Assembly (NCBI RefSeq): GCF_037201975.1
Contig: NZ_CP147520.1
Span: 1,178,001 to 1,242,000, forward strand
Source of the DNA: Streptomyces sp. TG1A-60
GTDB taxonomy: Bacteria; Actinomycetota; Actinomycetes; Streptomycetales; Streptomycetaceae
DNA: 64,000 nt
Direction of reading: 5' to 3'
The notes under the pieces are model-generated. The model was not told the DNA's origin, did no database searches, and saw only the letters and a program-made list of their open reading frames with translations. Numbering within the stretch: the stretch's first letter is position 1; each line of letters opens with the position of its first letter. Position numbers and translations under genes: made by a program. Of this stretch, positions 1 through 8,646 are shown one piece after another.

Positions 1-778
1 TGGGCAGAGCGCCGCCGGGATCCAGGCCGAGATCGACGGGGAAGTTCGGCAGGTCCCCGCCGCACAGGTCGATGAACTCCCGCCAGCGGGCGACGATTTC
101 GTGCGTGTCGTCGATCCGGTCCGCGTCCGCCCGCTCGATTTCGCAGAAGTCCACGTAACTGCCGACCGGTGCCCATTGAATGGGACGGCTCTCGACGGCC
201 GCCGCGCAGAGCTCGTGGATCTCGGCGGGGATCCGTTGGATGGAGTACCCGTCGACGTTGCTGTGATCGAAGGCCATGTACACGCTCGTGCCGTCGTCCC
301 GGACGATCGCTGCGTAGATGAAGTTCGGCCAGCTGAGCGCGTTCGCCGCGACGTCGAAGCGGTCCTGGAGACGCTGCACGAGTCTCCCCACGTCGGAGAA
401 CTCGCCGACCACCTCGCGATGAAGTACGACGGCCTCGGCATCGAGCGTGAACCGGCGCAGCTCGTCGCCGGCCCAGCGGAAGCCGCTGCGCAGCGTCTCG
501 TGCCGGAGCGTCCAGGCCCGCAGTGCGTCCTGCAGTACGTCGGGATCGACCATGCCCGGGATGTCGAACGCCGTGCCGAGCCAGGTCGGAACGGACAGGC
601 CGTCCTCGCGCACCGACTTGGCCGTCCGGATGTGCGACTCCTGGACATACGCCGGTGGTCGGGAATCTTCCGGCAGACCGGTCGCTGTCTCGATGGCCTC
701 CTGATCGAGCGTCCACTCGATGAGGAGCCCCGGCCGGGCCTCGCAATGCTGGATGTCGGTCATTCGCACGGCAGGCAT
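1..778 (-). CDS. Stand-alone condensation-domain protein, N-terminal part (cut by window edge)
   Basis: The minus strand is open from an ATG at 778 to the first base, giving at least 259 residues. The protein contains FDHSNVDGYS near residue 175, the HxxxDG active-site motif of the NRPS condensation / chloramphenicol acetyltransferase superfamily, preceded by the usual segment of the family's N-terminal lobe (LRHETLRSGFRW near residue 90). A shorter start at codon 6 is possible. No adenylation or carrier domain precedes it, so it is a free-standing condensation-type acyltransferase or the first domain of a larger protein running off the edge. The substrate cannot be told. Family assignment is firm; role is inference. 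Confidence 0.8.
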   Translation of the reverse strand, partial: MPAVRMTDIQHCEARPGLLIEWTLDQEAIETATGLPEDSRPPAYVQESHIRTAKSVREDGLSVPTWLGTAFDIPGMVDPDVLQDALRAWTLRHETLRSGFRWAGDELRRFTLDAEAVVLHREVVGEFSDVGRLVQRLQDRFDVAANALSWPNFIYAAIVRDDGTSVYMAFDHSNVDGYSIQRIPAEIHELCAAAVESRPIQWAPVGSYVDFCEIERADADRIDDTHEIVARWREFIDLCGGDLPNFPVDLGLDPGGALP

Positions 779-1424
779 CTCCGTTCACATGGGGTGCAGA
801 AGGGCGGTGACTCGGGCCGGACCGTCTCCTCGCCGGCGTCGATGCGGTGCGGGCCTGCCGCAACACCAGCGTGCCCAGGCCTTCACCCGTGCGGCCCGGC
901 GGGATGGAGAAGGGCGGGCGGTCACCGCCGCCGCAGCGCCTGCGCGGGCCGGCAAAGGCGATGACGGCACCCGCCAGGACGAGGGCGGCCGACGCCGAAC
1001 GGGCGGCTGCCAGCGTCCCGGCCGGTCCCGGAGGCCCGTCGGCGGCGTGGTGGAAGCAGCGCCCGGCCTGAGACAGCCCCGGGCACTTCCTCTTCCGGCG
1101 ATCTCCTGGTGGTGGGACCGGTTGGACATCGCGTCACCGACCGTTCCCGCGCAGCGAACCGGTCCTCAGCGGCGCCACCAGCCCGCCAGCCTCCGCCACG
1201 GCGACGGCCGCCGCCTGTTCTTCCCCCTGTGGTTGTGGGGTGAAGCGCACCGCGAGCACCAGCAGGTGACGGGAGAACAGCGAGCCGGTGCAGGTACGGC
1301 TGTCGCGCGATCGGCACTCGGTGTCGGGGCGGAAGGTCCGGGCCGGCAGGTCACACCGGTGTTGCTGGCTCGGATACGGCCGACGCTGTCGTCCCGGCCG
1401 AAGCCGCCTTGGTCGGGGCGGCTG
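779..1424. other. Intergenic stretch without a convincing gene
   Basis: No reading frame here has a recognisable domain together with a ribosome binding site. One minus-strand frame between about 1070 and 850 has a short hydrophobic Ala/Leu/Val run followed by an Arg-rich tail, which could be the worn C-terminus of a membrane transporter, but it is interrupted and I do not call it a gene. Confidence 0.5.
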
Positions 1425-1769
1425 TCAGGGGGCGCAGACCGTCATCGTCTCCCCGTCGGCCTGCAGCGTGGCGCACACGCGCGGCACGCGGGGGATAGTG
1501 AGGGTGAGACGCTCTTCCACATCGGCGCGCACGGTCTGCTGCAGGTCCAGCAGCACGGTCTCCCCGATGGTGATCCTCGCCCCCACCGTCTTGTCCACGT
1601 CACAAACGACCGTGAGGGTGACCGTACTGGTCAGGTCGCCGTCGATCTTCTGGATGCCGACTTGGCAGGGCAGTTGCTGCTGGGGAACAGCCTGCGCGGG
1701 CACGGCCGCGAAGAGGGGCGTGGCAGCCAGCACAAGGGTGGCGACTGAACGGAGTACGAGGTGAGACAT
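1425..1769 (-). CDS. Small secreted protein with signal peptide
   Basis: This 114-residue protein begins with a clear Sec signal peptide (about residues 1-27, ending PAQA) and is otherwise a compact beta-rich sequence with three cysteines spread over the mature part. The start ATG is preceded by GGGAGG at good spacing. I do not recognise a named family. Its size and architecture match small exported Streptomyces proteins of unknown role. It stands alone on this strand, with no obvious operon partner. Confidence 0.7.
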   Translation of the reverse strand: MSHLVLRSVATLVLAATPLFAAVPAQAVPQQQLPCQVGIQKIDGDLTSTVTLTVVCDVDKTVGARITIGETVLLDLQQTVRADVEERLTLTIPRVPRVCATLQADGETMTVCAP

Positions 1770-2352
1770 TTGGTCCTCCCAGGGGGTTGACAGGCCGGGT
1801 CAGGGCTCGTCCTGCCCTCGTGGCCACTAAGGAATGTCCCCTTTGCGACATTCAGGAAGATATGATCACGCCCCTGGGGAGCCTGCAACACGGATGCGCC
1901 GCCCAGCCGAGACATGGCGGGTTCTCGGCCTGCCGACCCAGCGGCGCCATGGGCCCCCGGCGCCGAAGGACCTCAACTTCGCGGCTCTCCACTGCGCTTA
2001 CGGCATCGTGCTCAGCAGATCTGCACGGTGCAGCGCATCGGGACGTGGCTGATGACGACGCTCTGGAGCTCGGGAACGAAGAGGACCCAATTGACGTGTG
2101 GGCGGTGAGACGACGTGTGGGCGGTGAGACGAGGAGTCAGCGCATGCGCCCCTTCAGCGGCCATCGCAGGCACCCTCGGGTGCAGCGGACCGAGCACTGC
2201 CGCGCGACCAGGGGCCCCGCGAGGAGGACGGCGATGGCCGCGGGGCCGACGCTGCTCCCGGGCGGCTCCGGCACGGTCCCGTCGACGCGTCCCGGTCCTG
2301 CGGACGGCTGAGGGAACGTGCCGGTGAACGACCCGGTGAGAGGGCCGAGACG
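1770..2352. other. Intergenic stretch; nothing recognisable apart from a 19-bp tandem repeat
   Basis: I find no supportable coding sequence here on either strand. The only clear structure is the exact tandem duplication at 2093-2130. The stretch ends at a haloperoxidase remnant, so it may be decayed DNA. Confidence 0.5.
2093..2130. repeat. Exact 19-bp tandem duplication
   Basis: The unit GACGTGTGGGCGGTGAGAC occurs at 2093-2111 and again at 2112-2130 with no spacer. It lies in non-coding DNA. A slippage event explains it; a regulatory role is not excluded. Confidence 0.9.
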
Positions 2353-2535
2353 TCAGACGGCGAGGGTGCTGCCGTCGAACCGGCTGAGGGTGAACACCGC
2401 ACCCTCCGGGGTGACTTCCTTCGCCTCGCGCAGCACGCCGATGGCGATCTCCTCACCCAGCCGCACCGCCTCCGTGAAGTCGGTGCGCCAGTGCACATCG
2501 GCCATGTTGCGGCCCGTGGCGACGGTGAACCTCGG
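2353..2535 (-). pseudogene. C-terminal remnant of a vanadium-dependent haloperoxidase / PAP2-type enzyme
   Basis: Sixty codons on the minus strand carry GRNMADVHWRTDFTEA, matching the second conserved histidine region of vanadium chloroperoxidase-like phosphatases (GR..AGVHW.SD), and end in FTLSRFDGS just before the stop, as in that family's usual C-terminus. A TGA lies immediately upstream in frame (2536-2538), and the rest of the enzyme, including the first Lys/Arg motif, is missing. This is a fragment of a much longer gene and cannot be functional alone. Confidence 0.7.
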
Positions 2536-2646
2536 TCACGGCCCGTGCACAGAGCGAGTTCGCACTTCCGCCCCACAGGCAGTCGTGTGACACTGGCCTA
2601 CCCCACCGCCCGGCGGTACCGCCGCCTCGACCCCGAGAAGTGCGCT

Positions 2647-3321
2647 GTGCGTGATCTCCCTCTGCCGCTCGCCCTCACCGCGCGTCTGCTGCCGGTCGCC
2701 GTACTCGCCTCCGCCGGCTGGGCGCTGTCGTCCGGTCCGCTGGCCGCGAGCCCGGCCGGGGAGGACTCGGCACGGGAGACCACCGGGTCCGGGCCCTTCC
2801 CGACCTCCGAGTCCGCGCCGCCCACGTCGGCCGCGGTCAAGACGTACACGAAGGCGCCCTCGCCCTGTTCCGGCGTGACGACGAAAACGGTCAAGTCCCT
2901 TGTTCCGGGCGCGAAGACGGCAGGCAAGGAGATCGCGTCGACCGACGAGTCCGTGCGCCGCACCTGCTCGTGGAACGCGCTCAAGGGCTACGACTACCGC
3001 TGGCTCGACATCTCGTACGAGATCCAGCAGTCGGACGACAAGGCCGAGAACACCTACGAGGAACGCACCACGAAGAACAGCGGCGGCGGGGCCGTCCCCG
3101 GTCTCGGAGACGAGGCCTACTCCGTGGTGAACCTCACCGCGGAGAGCAAGCAGCAGACACGCGAGGGCGTGGTGTACGTCCGCCTGTCCAACGCCCTGGT
3201 GATCGTCACGTACAACGGCAGCGACTTCGAGTCGAAGAAGGCGCCCGGCACGGACGAGATCAACAAGGGCGCCATCAAGGCCGCGAAAGAGGCGGTGGCC
3301 GTGCTGGAGGACACCCGGTAA
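2647..3321 (+). CDS. Exported protein, DUF3558-like
   Basis: The likely start is the GTG at 2647, which opens a 224-residue protein with a signal sequence of about 30 residues (hydrophobic LLPVAVLASAGW). The mature part has a Pro/Ser/Thr-rich linker and then a globular domain with two cysteines (PCSGV and RTCSW) spaced as in DUF3558 lipoproteins of actinobacteria, plus the motif GLGDEAYSV. There is no lipobox cysteine right after the signal sequence, so it may be secreted or anchored by an uncleaved signal. The function of the family is unknown. The last codons form one arm of a strong hairpin shared with the convergent permease gene. Confidence 0.7.
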   Translation: MRDLPLPLALTARLLPVAVLASAGWALSSGPLAASPAGEDSARETTGSGPFPTSESAPPTSAAVKTYTKAPSPCSGVTTKTVKSLVPGAKTAGKEIASTDESVRRTCSWNALKGYDYRWLDISYEIQQSDDKAENTYEERTTKNSGGGAVPGLGDEAYSVVNLTAESKQQTREGVVYVRLSNALVIVTYNGSDFESKKAPGTDEINKGAIKAAKEAVAVLEDTR

Positions 3322-3346
3322 GGGGCACGTCTTCCAGCACGGCCAC
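3295..3346. terminator. Bidirectional terminator hairpin overlapping the end of the DUF3558-like gene
   Basis: GTGGCCGTGCTGGAGGAC (3295-3312) pairs with GTCTTCCAGCACGGCCAC (3329-3346), an 18-bp stem with one mismatch and a 16-nt loop. It sits between two convergent genes; the left arm encodes the last residues of the upstream protein. No U-tract is evident, which is common for actinobacterial terminators. Confidence 0.7.
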
Positions 3347-3364
3347 CGCTCCGGCGATCTGGCG

Positions 3365-4930
3365 TCAGACGGTCGTCCACTCCTTCTCCGGCGTCCTCTT
3401 CCTCTCCCCGGCCATCAGCGCCACGTACAGCAGCATCGACGCGGCCAGGCCCACCGCCCAGCCGTAGTCGGCGAGCGGCTTGAGGAACGGGATGAGGCCG
3501 TCGTGCGGGAAGGGCCCCGAGGACACGCCGTCCGCGGAGACGGTCGAGTACGAGCCGCCGACCGCGAGGACACCACCCACGACGAAGGCCACGATCGCGC
3601 GCCAGTTCCAGCCGGAGGCGTACCAGTAGCGCCCGCCGGGCGTGTACAGGTCCACGAGGTGCAGAACGGTACGGCGGATGATCCAGTAGTCGGCGATGAG
3701 GATGCCGGCGACCGTGCCGAGCAGACCGCCGACCACGCCGAGCCAGGTGAAGATGTAGAACTCCGGCGTGGAGATCAGCTTCCACGGGAAGATCAGGATG
3801 CCGACGACACCCGTGATCAGCGCTCCGGTACGGAAGTTGATGAGCTTCGGGGCGAGGTTCGCCAGGTCGTAGGCGGGTGAGACCACGTTCGCCGCGATGT
3901 TCACGGAGATGGTGGCGACCAGCACGGTGATCAGGGCGAAGAGGAGCCCGAAGACGTTGTCGGCCTTCGCGGCCAGCGTGACCGGGTCCCAGATGGCCTC
4001 GCCGTAGACGGCCTCGGAGCCTGAGGTGACCAGCACGGCGAGGATGGCGAAGAGTGTCATCGTGGTGGGCAGGCCGAGGGACTGGCCCCAGGTCTGTGCC
4101 CGCTGGCTGGAGCCGAAGCGGGTGAAGTCGGGGATGTTCAACGACAGGGTGGCCCAGAAACCGATCATGCCCATGAGGGACGGGAAGAAGACCGGCCAGA
4201 ACTCCGGGCCCCAGCCGAGCCTCGACGGCTGGTCCAGCAGCGCGCCGAAGCCGTCCGCCTTGACCGCGATCCAGATCAGCAGCACGAAGGCGCCGACGAT
4301 GACGAAGGGCGCGGCCCAGTTCTCGAAGTGCCGCAGGAAGTCCATACCGCGGTAGATGATCGCGATCTGCAGCGCCCAGAAGAGGAGGAAGCACAGCCAC
4401 AGCGGCCAGGGGTTGCCGAAGAGCAGTCCGGCCTTCTCCCACTCACCGCCGGTGAGCTTGGAGCCCAGGGCGAAGACACCTGAACCGCCGATCCACGTCT
4501 GGATGCCGAACCAGCCGCAGGCCACGGCCGCGCGGATCATCGCCGGGATGTTGGCGCCGCGCAGCCCGAAGGAGGCGCGGGCGAGCACCGGGAAGGGGAT
4601 GCCGTACTTGGGTCCGGCGTGCCCGGTGGCCAGCATCGGCAGCAGCACGATGACGTTGGCCAGGGCGATGGTGAAGACGGCCTGCTTCCAGTCCATGCCG
4701 AGGGCGACCAGGCCGGAGGCCAGGGTCCAGCTGGGGATGCAGTGGGCCATGGAGATCCACAGCGCCGCGAAGTTGTACGTCGTCCACTTGCGCTCGGCGA
4801 CGGGTACGGGGCGCAGGTCCTCGTTGGCGAAGGGACTGTCGGCGGGGAAGGCCTCGGGGGCCAGCTCGACCCGGCCGGACAGGTCGGCGGGCCGGGCTAT
4901 CGGCGACCCCGTGGGGACTGTTTCGGTCAT
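3365..4930 (-). CDS. NCS1-family nucleobase/hydantoin:cation symporter
   Basis: This 521-residue membrane protein has about twelve hydrophobic segments and hallmark NCS1 sequences: a cytoplasmic N-terminus ending in NEDLRPVPVAERKWTTYN, WISMAHCIPSW in helix 1, and ACGWFGIQTWIGG in helix 3. Relatives include Mhp1 (hydantoins), PucI (allantoin) and uracil permeases. It is the last gene of the pyrimidine/hydantoin set and presumably imports the substrate. The start is set at MTETVPTG because the 29 residues upstream in the frame look non-coding; no good Shine-Dalgarno precedes it, so the exact start is uncertain. Substrate choice among uracil, hydantoin and allantoin is inference from context. 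Confidence 0.9.
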   Translation of the reverse strand: MTETVPTGSPIARPADLSGRVELAPEAFPADSPFANEDLRPVPVAERKWTTYNFAALWISMAHCIPSWTLASGLVALGMDWKQAVFTIALANVIVLLPMLATGHAGPKYGIPFPVLARASFGLRGANIPAMIRAAVACGWFGIQTWIGGSGVFALGSKLTGGEWEKAGLLFGNPWPLWLCFLLFWALQIAIIYRGMDFLRHFENWAAPFVIVGAFVLLIWIAVKADGFGALLDQPSRLGWGPEFWPVFFPSLMGMIGFWATLSLNIPDFTRFGSSQRAQTWGQSLGLPTTMTLFAILAVLVTSGSEAVYGEAIWDPVTLAAKADNVFGLLFALITVLVATISVNIAANVVSPAYDLANLAPKLINFRTGALITGVVGILIFPWKLISTPEFYIFTWLGVVGGLLGTVAGILIADYWIIRRTVLHLVDLYTPGGRYWYASGWNWRAIVAFVVGGVLAVGGSYSTVSADGVSSGPFPHDGLIPFLKPLADYGWAVGLAASMLLYVALMAGERKRTPEKEWTTV

Positions 4931-5087
4931 GGGCAGGCCAATCAAGGAGGTGGGACGGGAACGAAAGGCCGTGCGGAGGCCTTGGGCCCCTCCCCGGGAC
5001 GGCGGGGAGGGAGACAAGGTGTGGGGGGTCGGATCGGAATGATGCGTTCCGGATTCTTGCAGGAGCAGGCCGGGCCAGGGAACGGGG

Positions 5088-6107
5088 TCAGCCGTTGACC
5101 GCCGGGATGACCGTCGAGCCGTACGCGTCGATCACGGCCTCCTGCGCGTCGTGCATGTCGTACACGGCGAACTGGTCGACGCCCAGCGCGCGCAGGGCGT
5201 TCAGCTTCTCGATGTGCCTCTCGGGGGTGCCGATGACGCAGAACCGGTCGACGATCTCGTCGGGCACGAACGCGGTGTCGGGGTTGTCGGCGCGCCCGTG
5301 ATGGGAGTAGTCGTACCCCTCGCGTGCCGTGATGTAGTCCGTCAGCTCCTCCGGTACGGCCGCGGAGTGCTCGCCGTACTTCGACACCAGGTCGGCGACA
5401 TGGTTGCCGACCATCCCGCCGAACCAGCGGCACTGCTCGCGCGCGTGGGCCAGCGCCTGAGGCGAGTCGTCCTCGGTGACGTACGCGGGGGCGGCCACAC
5501 AGATCTTCACCTCGGACGGGTCACGCCCGGCGGCCACGGCCGCGTCCTTGACCGCCTTGACCATGTACTCGGTGAGGTACAGGTCGGACAGCTGGAGGAT
5601 GAAGCCGTCGGCCTCCTCACCGGTCATCTTCAGGGCCTTGGGGCCGTACGCGGCCATCCAGACCGGGAGTTCGGCGTCCTTCCTGATCCAGGGGAACCTG
5701 ATCACCGTGCCCCCGAGGTCGGCCTCCTGGCCGGAGCCCAGCGCACGGATGACCTTCATGGCCTGGCTGATCCGGGCCAGTGTGTTCGGGGTGCGGCCCG
5801 CGACACGCATCGCCGAGTCGCCGCGGCCGATCCCGCAGACCGTGCGGTTGCCGAACATGTCGTTCAGCGTGGCGAAGGTCGAGGCGGTGACCTCCCAGGT
5901 ACGGGTGCCCGGGTTGGTGACCATCGGGCCGACCCTCAGCTTCGTGGTGTGGGCGAGGATCTGGCTGTAGATGACGAACGGCTCCTGCCACAGCACGGCG
6001 GAGTCGAAGGTCCAGCCGTAGGTGAAGCCGTTGGTCTCGGCACGCTTCATCAGCTCGATGACGCGCGAGGCCGGCGGGTCGGTCTGCAGGACGAGTCCGA
6101 AGTCCAT
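5088..6107 (-). CDS. F420-dependent/luciferase-like oxidoreductase, CPS_4043-type
   Basis: A 339-residue TIM-barrel protein of the bacterial luciferase-like superfamily: MDFGLVLQTDPPASRV at the start, then the flavin/F420-contact region (NPGTRTWEV, CGIGRGDSAMRV) and ending in the family's APER-like region (CVIGTPERHIEKL). It resembles the subfamily repeatedly found beside dihydropyrimidinase genes (CPS_4043 type, from memory). It lies 11 bp downstream of the hydantoinase gene in the same operon. No dihydropyrimidine dehydrogenase is present in the window, so it may supply or dispose of a reduced pyrimidine or hydantoin, but its reaction is unknown. Confidence 0.85.
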   Translation of the reverse strand: MDFGLVLQTDPPASRVIELMKRAETNGFTYGWTFDSAVLWQEPFVIYSQILAHTTKLRVGPMVTNPGTRTWEVTASTFATLNDMFGNRTVCGIGRGDSAMRVAGRTPNTLARISQAMKVIRALGSGQEADLGGTVIRFPWIRKDAELPVWMAAYGPKALKMTGEEADGFILQLSDLYLTEYMVKAVKDAAVAAGRDPSEVKICVAAPAYVTEDDSPQALAHAREQCRWFGGMVGNHVADLVSKYGEHSAAVPEELTDYITAREGYDYSHHGRADNPDTAFVPDEIVDRFCVIGTPERHIEKLNALRALGVDQFAVYDMHDAQEAVIDAYGSTVIPAVNG

Positions 6108-6118
6108 CTGCGCCACTC

Positions 6119-7522
6119 CTAGGTGAGGTACTGACAGGTGGAGCGGGGGGTGTACACGCCGTGCCCGGCGTGTCCGGTGTACTCCCGCTCGGTGATGACC
6201 GGCACACCGCGTGAGAGAACCGTCTCGACCCGGCCGGTGGTCCGCTTGCCCTCGTACGCCGAGTAGTCGACGTTCATGTGGTGCGTCTCGGCGGACATGA
6301 CCTGCTCGGCGCGCGGGTCGTAGATGACGATGTCGGCGTCCGCGCCCGGCGCGATGGTGCCCTTCTTCGGGTACATGCCGAACATCCGGGCCGGGGTGGC
6401 GCAGGCGATCTCGATCCAGCGACGGCGCGAGATGTGCCCGTCGACGACCGCCTGGTGCAGCAGGTCCATACGGTTCTCGACGCCCGGCAGACCGTTGGGG
6501 ATCTTGGAGAAGTCGCCGCGGCCCAGCTCCTTCTGGCCGACGAAGCAGAACGGGCAGTGGTCGGTGGAGACCACCTGGAGGTCGTTGGTGCGCAGGCCGC
6601 GCCACAGCCTGGCCTGGTGCTCCTTGGGCCGCAGCGGGGTGGAACACACGTACTTGGAGCCCTCGAAGTCCGGCTCCGCGAGGTTGTCCGTCGACAGGAA
6701 CAGATACTGCGGGCAGGTCTCGCCGAAGACGTTGAGCCCCTCGTCACGCGCCCTGGCCAGCTCGGCGACTGCCTCCATCGCCGAGACGTGCACGACGTAC
6801 AGGGGGGCGCCGGCGACCTGGGCGAGCTTGATGGCGCGGTGGGTGGCCTCCGCCTCCAGGAGGGCCTTGCGCACTTCACCGTGGTAGCGGGGGTCGGTCT
6901 CCCCGCGTGCCAGGGCCTGCTCGACCAGCACGTCGATCGCGATGCCGTTCTCCGCGTGCATCATGATCAGGCCGCCGTTCTCGGCGGAGCGCTGCATGGC
7001 GCGCAGGATCTGGCCGTCGTCGCTGTAGAAGACGCCCGGGTAGGCCATGAACTGCTTGAAGGAGGTGACGCCCTCCTGCACCAGCAGGTCCATCTCCTTG
7101 AGCGTGTCCTGGTTCACGTCGGACACGATCATGTGGAAGGCGTAGTCGATCGCGCAGTTGCCCTCCGCCTTCGCGTGCCAGTTGTCCAGGCCCTCGCGCA
7201 GGGTGTGGCCGACGCTCTGCACGGCGAAGTCGACGATCGTCGTCGTCCCTCCCCAGGCGGCGGCCCGGGTGCCGGTCTCGAAGGTGTCCGAGGCGAAGGT
7301 GCCGCCGAAGGGCAGCTCCATGTGGGTGTGGGCGTCGACGCCGCCCGGGATGACGTACTTGCCGGTGGCGTCGAGGGTGCGCTCGGCTGCCCAGGCCTCG
7401 GCGGCGGGGGTGCCGCTCGCCGCGAGGGCGGCGACACGGCCGTCTTCGATCAGGACATCGGCGTGGATCTCGTCGGACGCGGTGATGACTAGACCGCCGC
7501 GGATGAGGGTGCGGCCGACCAT
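6119..7522 (-). CDS. hydA: Dihydropyrimidinase / D-hydantoinase
   Basis: A 467-residue cyclic amidohydrolase that opens the ring of dihydrouracil, dihydrothymine or 5-substituted hydantoins to N-carbamoyl amino acids. The metal site is complete: the HxH pair in DAHTHMELPFGG, the lysine to be carboxylated in SFKQFMAYPG, the histidines in MMHAENG and VVHVSAM, and the aspartate in STDHCPF. Length is normal for the family. It is followed by the luciferase-like gene and preceded, after a strong hairpin, by beta-ureidopropionase, the next enzyme of the pathway. Confidence 0.93.
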   Translation of the reverse strand: MVGRTLIRGGLVITASDEIHADVLIEDGRVAALAASGTPAAEAWAAERTLDATGKYVIPGGVDAHTHMELPFGGTFASDTFETGTRAAAWGGTTTIVDFAVQSVGHTLREGLDNWHAKAEGNCAIDYAFHMIVSDVNQDTLKEMDLLVQEGVTSFKQFMAYPGVFYSDDGQILRAMQRSAENGGLIMMHAENGIAIDVLVEQALARGETDPRYHGEVRKALLEAEATHRAIKLAQVAGAPLYVVHVSAMEAVAELARARDEGLNVFGETCPQYLFLSTDNLAEPDFEGSKYVCSTPLRPKEHQARLWRGLRTNDLQVVSTDHCPFCFVGQKELGRGDFSKIPNGLPGVENRMDLLHQAVVDGHISRRRWIEIACATPARMFGMYPKKGTIAPGADADIVIYDPRAEQVMSAETHHMNVDYSAYEGKRTTGRVETVLSRGVPVITEREYTGHAGHGVYTPRSTCQYLT

Positions 7523-7609
7523 GGGGTCACGCTCCGTTCGGTTGTCGGGAAAGTGCCGGTCGTCGGGGGCTGGTCGCGCCCACGCGGCGGTAGCCGCATG
7601 GTGTGTCGG

Positions 7610-7640
7610 CCCCGCGCCCCTGAAGACCGGGGGCGCGGGG
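7610..7640 (-). terminator. GC-rich hairpin between beta-ureidopropionase and hydantoinase genes
   Basis: CCCCGCGCCCC (7610-7620) and GGGGCGCGGGG (7630-7640) form a perfect 11-bp stem with a 9-nt loop. It follows the beta-ureidopropionase stop on the minus strand, so it could end or attenuate that transcript before hydA. Confidence 0.65.
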
Positions 7641-7648
7641 AGGCTTCG

Positions 7649-8491
7649 TCAGGGCGCCGTCAGGGGGGCGTACGCGTCCGGGCGGCGGTCGCGGAAGAAC
7701 TGCCAGCGGTCGCGGACCTCGCGGAGCTTGGCCAGGTCCAGGTCGCGGACGACGAGTTCGGTCTCCTTGTCGCTCGCCACCTCGCCGACGAACTGGGCCT
7801 CGGGATCCACGAAGTAGGAGGTGCCGTAGAAGTCGTTGTCGCCGAGGTCCTCGACGCCGACCCGGTTGATCGCGCCGATGAAGTACTCGTTGGCGACGGC
7901 CGCCGCCGGCTGCTCCAGCTGCCACAGGTAGCGGGAGAGGCCGCGCGAGGTGGCCGACGGGTTGAAGACGATCTCGGCGCCTTCGAGCCCCAGAGCCCGC
8001 CAGCCCTCCGGGAAGTGCCGGTCGTAGCAGATGTAGACGCCGATCCGGCCGACGGAGGTCTCGAAGACGGGCCAGCCGGCGTTGCCGGGGCGGAAGTAGA
8101 ACTTCTCCCAGAAGCCGGGGACCTGGGGGATGTGGTGCTTGCGGTACTTGCCGAGGTACGTACCGTCCGAGTCGATCACGGCGGCGGTATTGTAGAGGAC
8201 GCCCGGCTGCTCCTCCTCGTACATCGGCAGCACGAGGACGAGGCCCAGTTCCCGGGCGAGCGCCTGGAAGCGCTGGACGATCGGGCCGTCCGGGATCTGC
8301 TCGGCGTACTCGTAGAACGCCTTGTCCTGGACCTGGCAGAAATAGGGCCCGTAGAACAGCTCCTGGAAGCACAGGACCTGAGCACCCTGGGCTGCCGCGT
8401 CGCGTGCCGCCTGCTCGTGGACCTGGATCATCGACTCCTTGTCGCCGGTCCAGGCCGTCTGGAAGATGGCTGCGCGGATGACTCTGCTCAT
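7649..8491 (-). CDS. Beta-ureidopropionase (N-carbamoyl-beta-alanine amidohydrolase), copy 1
   Basis: A 280-residue nitrilase-superfamily enzyme. The catalytic triad is visible: Glu44 (CFQELF), Lys118 (KYRKHHIP) and Cys155 (YICYDRHFPE). It hydrolyses N-carbamoyl-beta-alanine to beta-alanine, carbon dioxide and ammonia, the third step of reductive pyrimidine degradation. It sits directly upstream of hydA. A close paralogue of equal length lies at 11582-12424. Substrate is inferred from context; related N-carbamoylputrescine amidases share the fold. Confidence 0.9.
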   Translation of the reverse strand: MSRVIRAAIFQTAWTGDKESMIQVHEQAARDAAAQGAQVLCFQELFYGPYFCQVQDKAFYEYAEQIPDGPIVQRFQALARELGLVLVLPMYEEEQPGVLYNTAAVIDSDGTYLGKYRKHHIPQVPGFWEKFYFRPGNAGWPVFETSVGRIGVYICYDRHFPEGWRALGLEGAEIVFNPSATSRGLSRYLWQLEQPAAAVANEYFIGAINRVGVEDLGDNDFYGTSYFVDPEAQFVGEVASDKETELVVRDLDLAKLREVRDRWQFFRDRRPDAYAPLTAP

Positions 8492-8553
8492 CGGGACCTC
8501 CGGTCACTCGGTGTGCGGTGAGCCTAGAAAGTCCCGTTGGCCGGTTTGAGTTG

Positions 8554-8600
8554 CACGGTGTCACGTCTGGAGCCGTGCGGCGTTCCACCGTGTCACGTCT
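8554..8600. promoter_or_regulatory. Direct repeats upstream of beta-ureidopropionase copy 1, possible PucR sites
   Basis: CACGGTGTCACGTCT (8554-8568) and CACCGTGTCACGTCT (8586-8600) are 15-bp direct repeats differing at one base, 32 bp apart (about three helical turns). They lie in the gap between the pucR stop and the start of the hydrolase/hydA/permease genes. Binding by the neighbouring PucR regulator is inference. Confidence 0.5.
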
Positions 8601-8646
8601 TGGTGGGCACATGTTTCACCGCCGTTTTCGCAGGTCCCGGCATGTT

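Noticed and set aside
3117..4442. A 441-codon antisense/alternate frame over the NCS1 permease
   Set aside because: Shadow of the permease gene with Arg/His-rich composition and no domain.
5088..6647. A longer start for the luciferase-like oxidoreductase
   Set aside because: The extra 180 codons overlap hydA in another phase; family homology starts at MDFGLVLQ.
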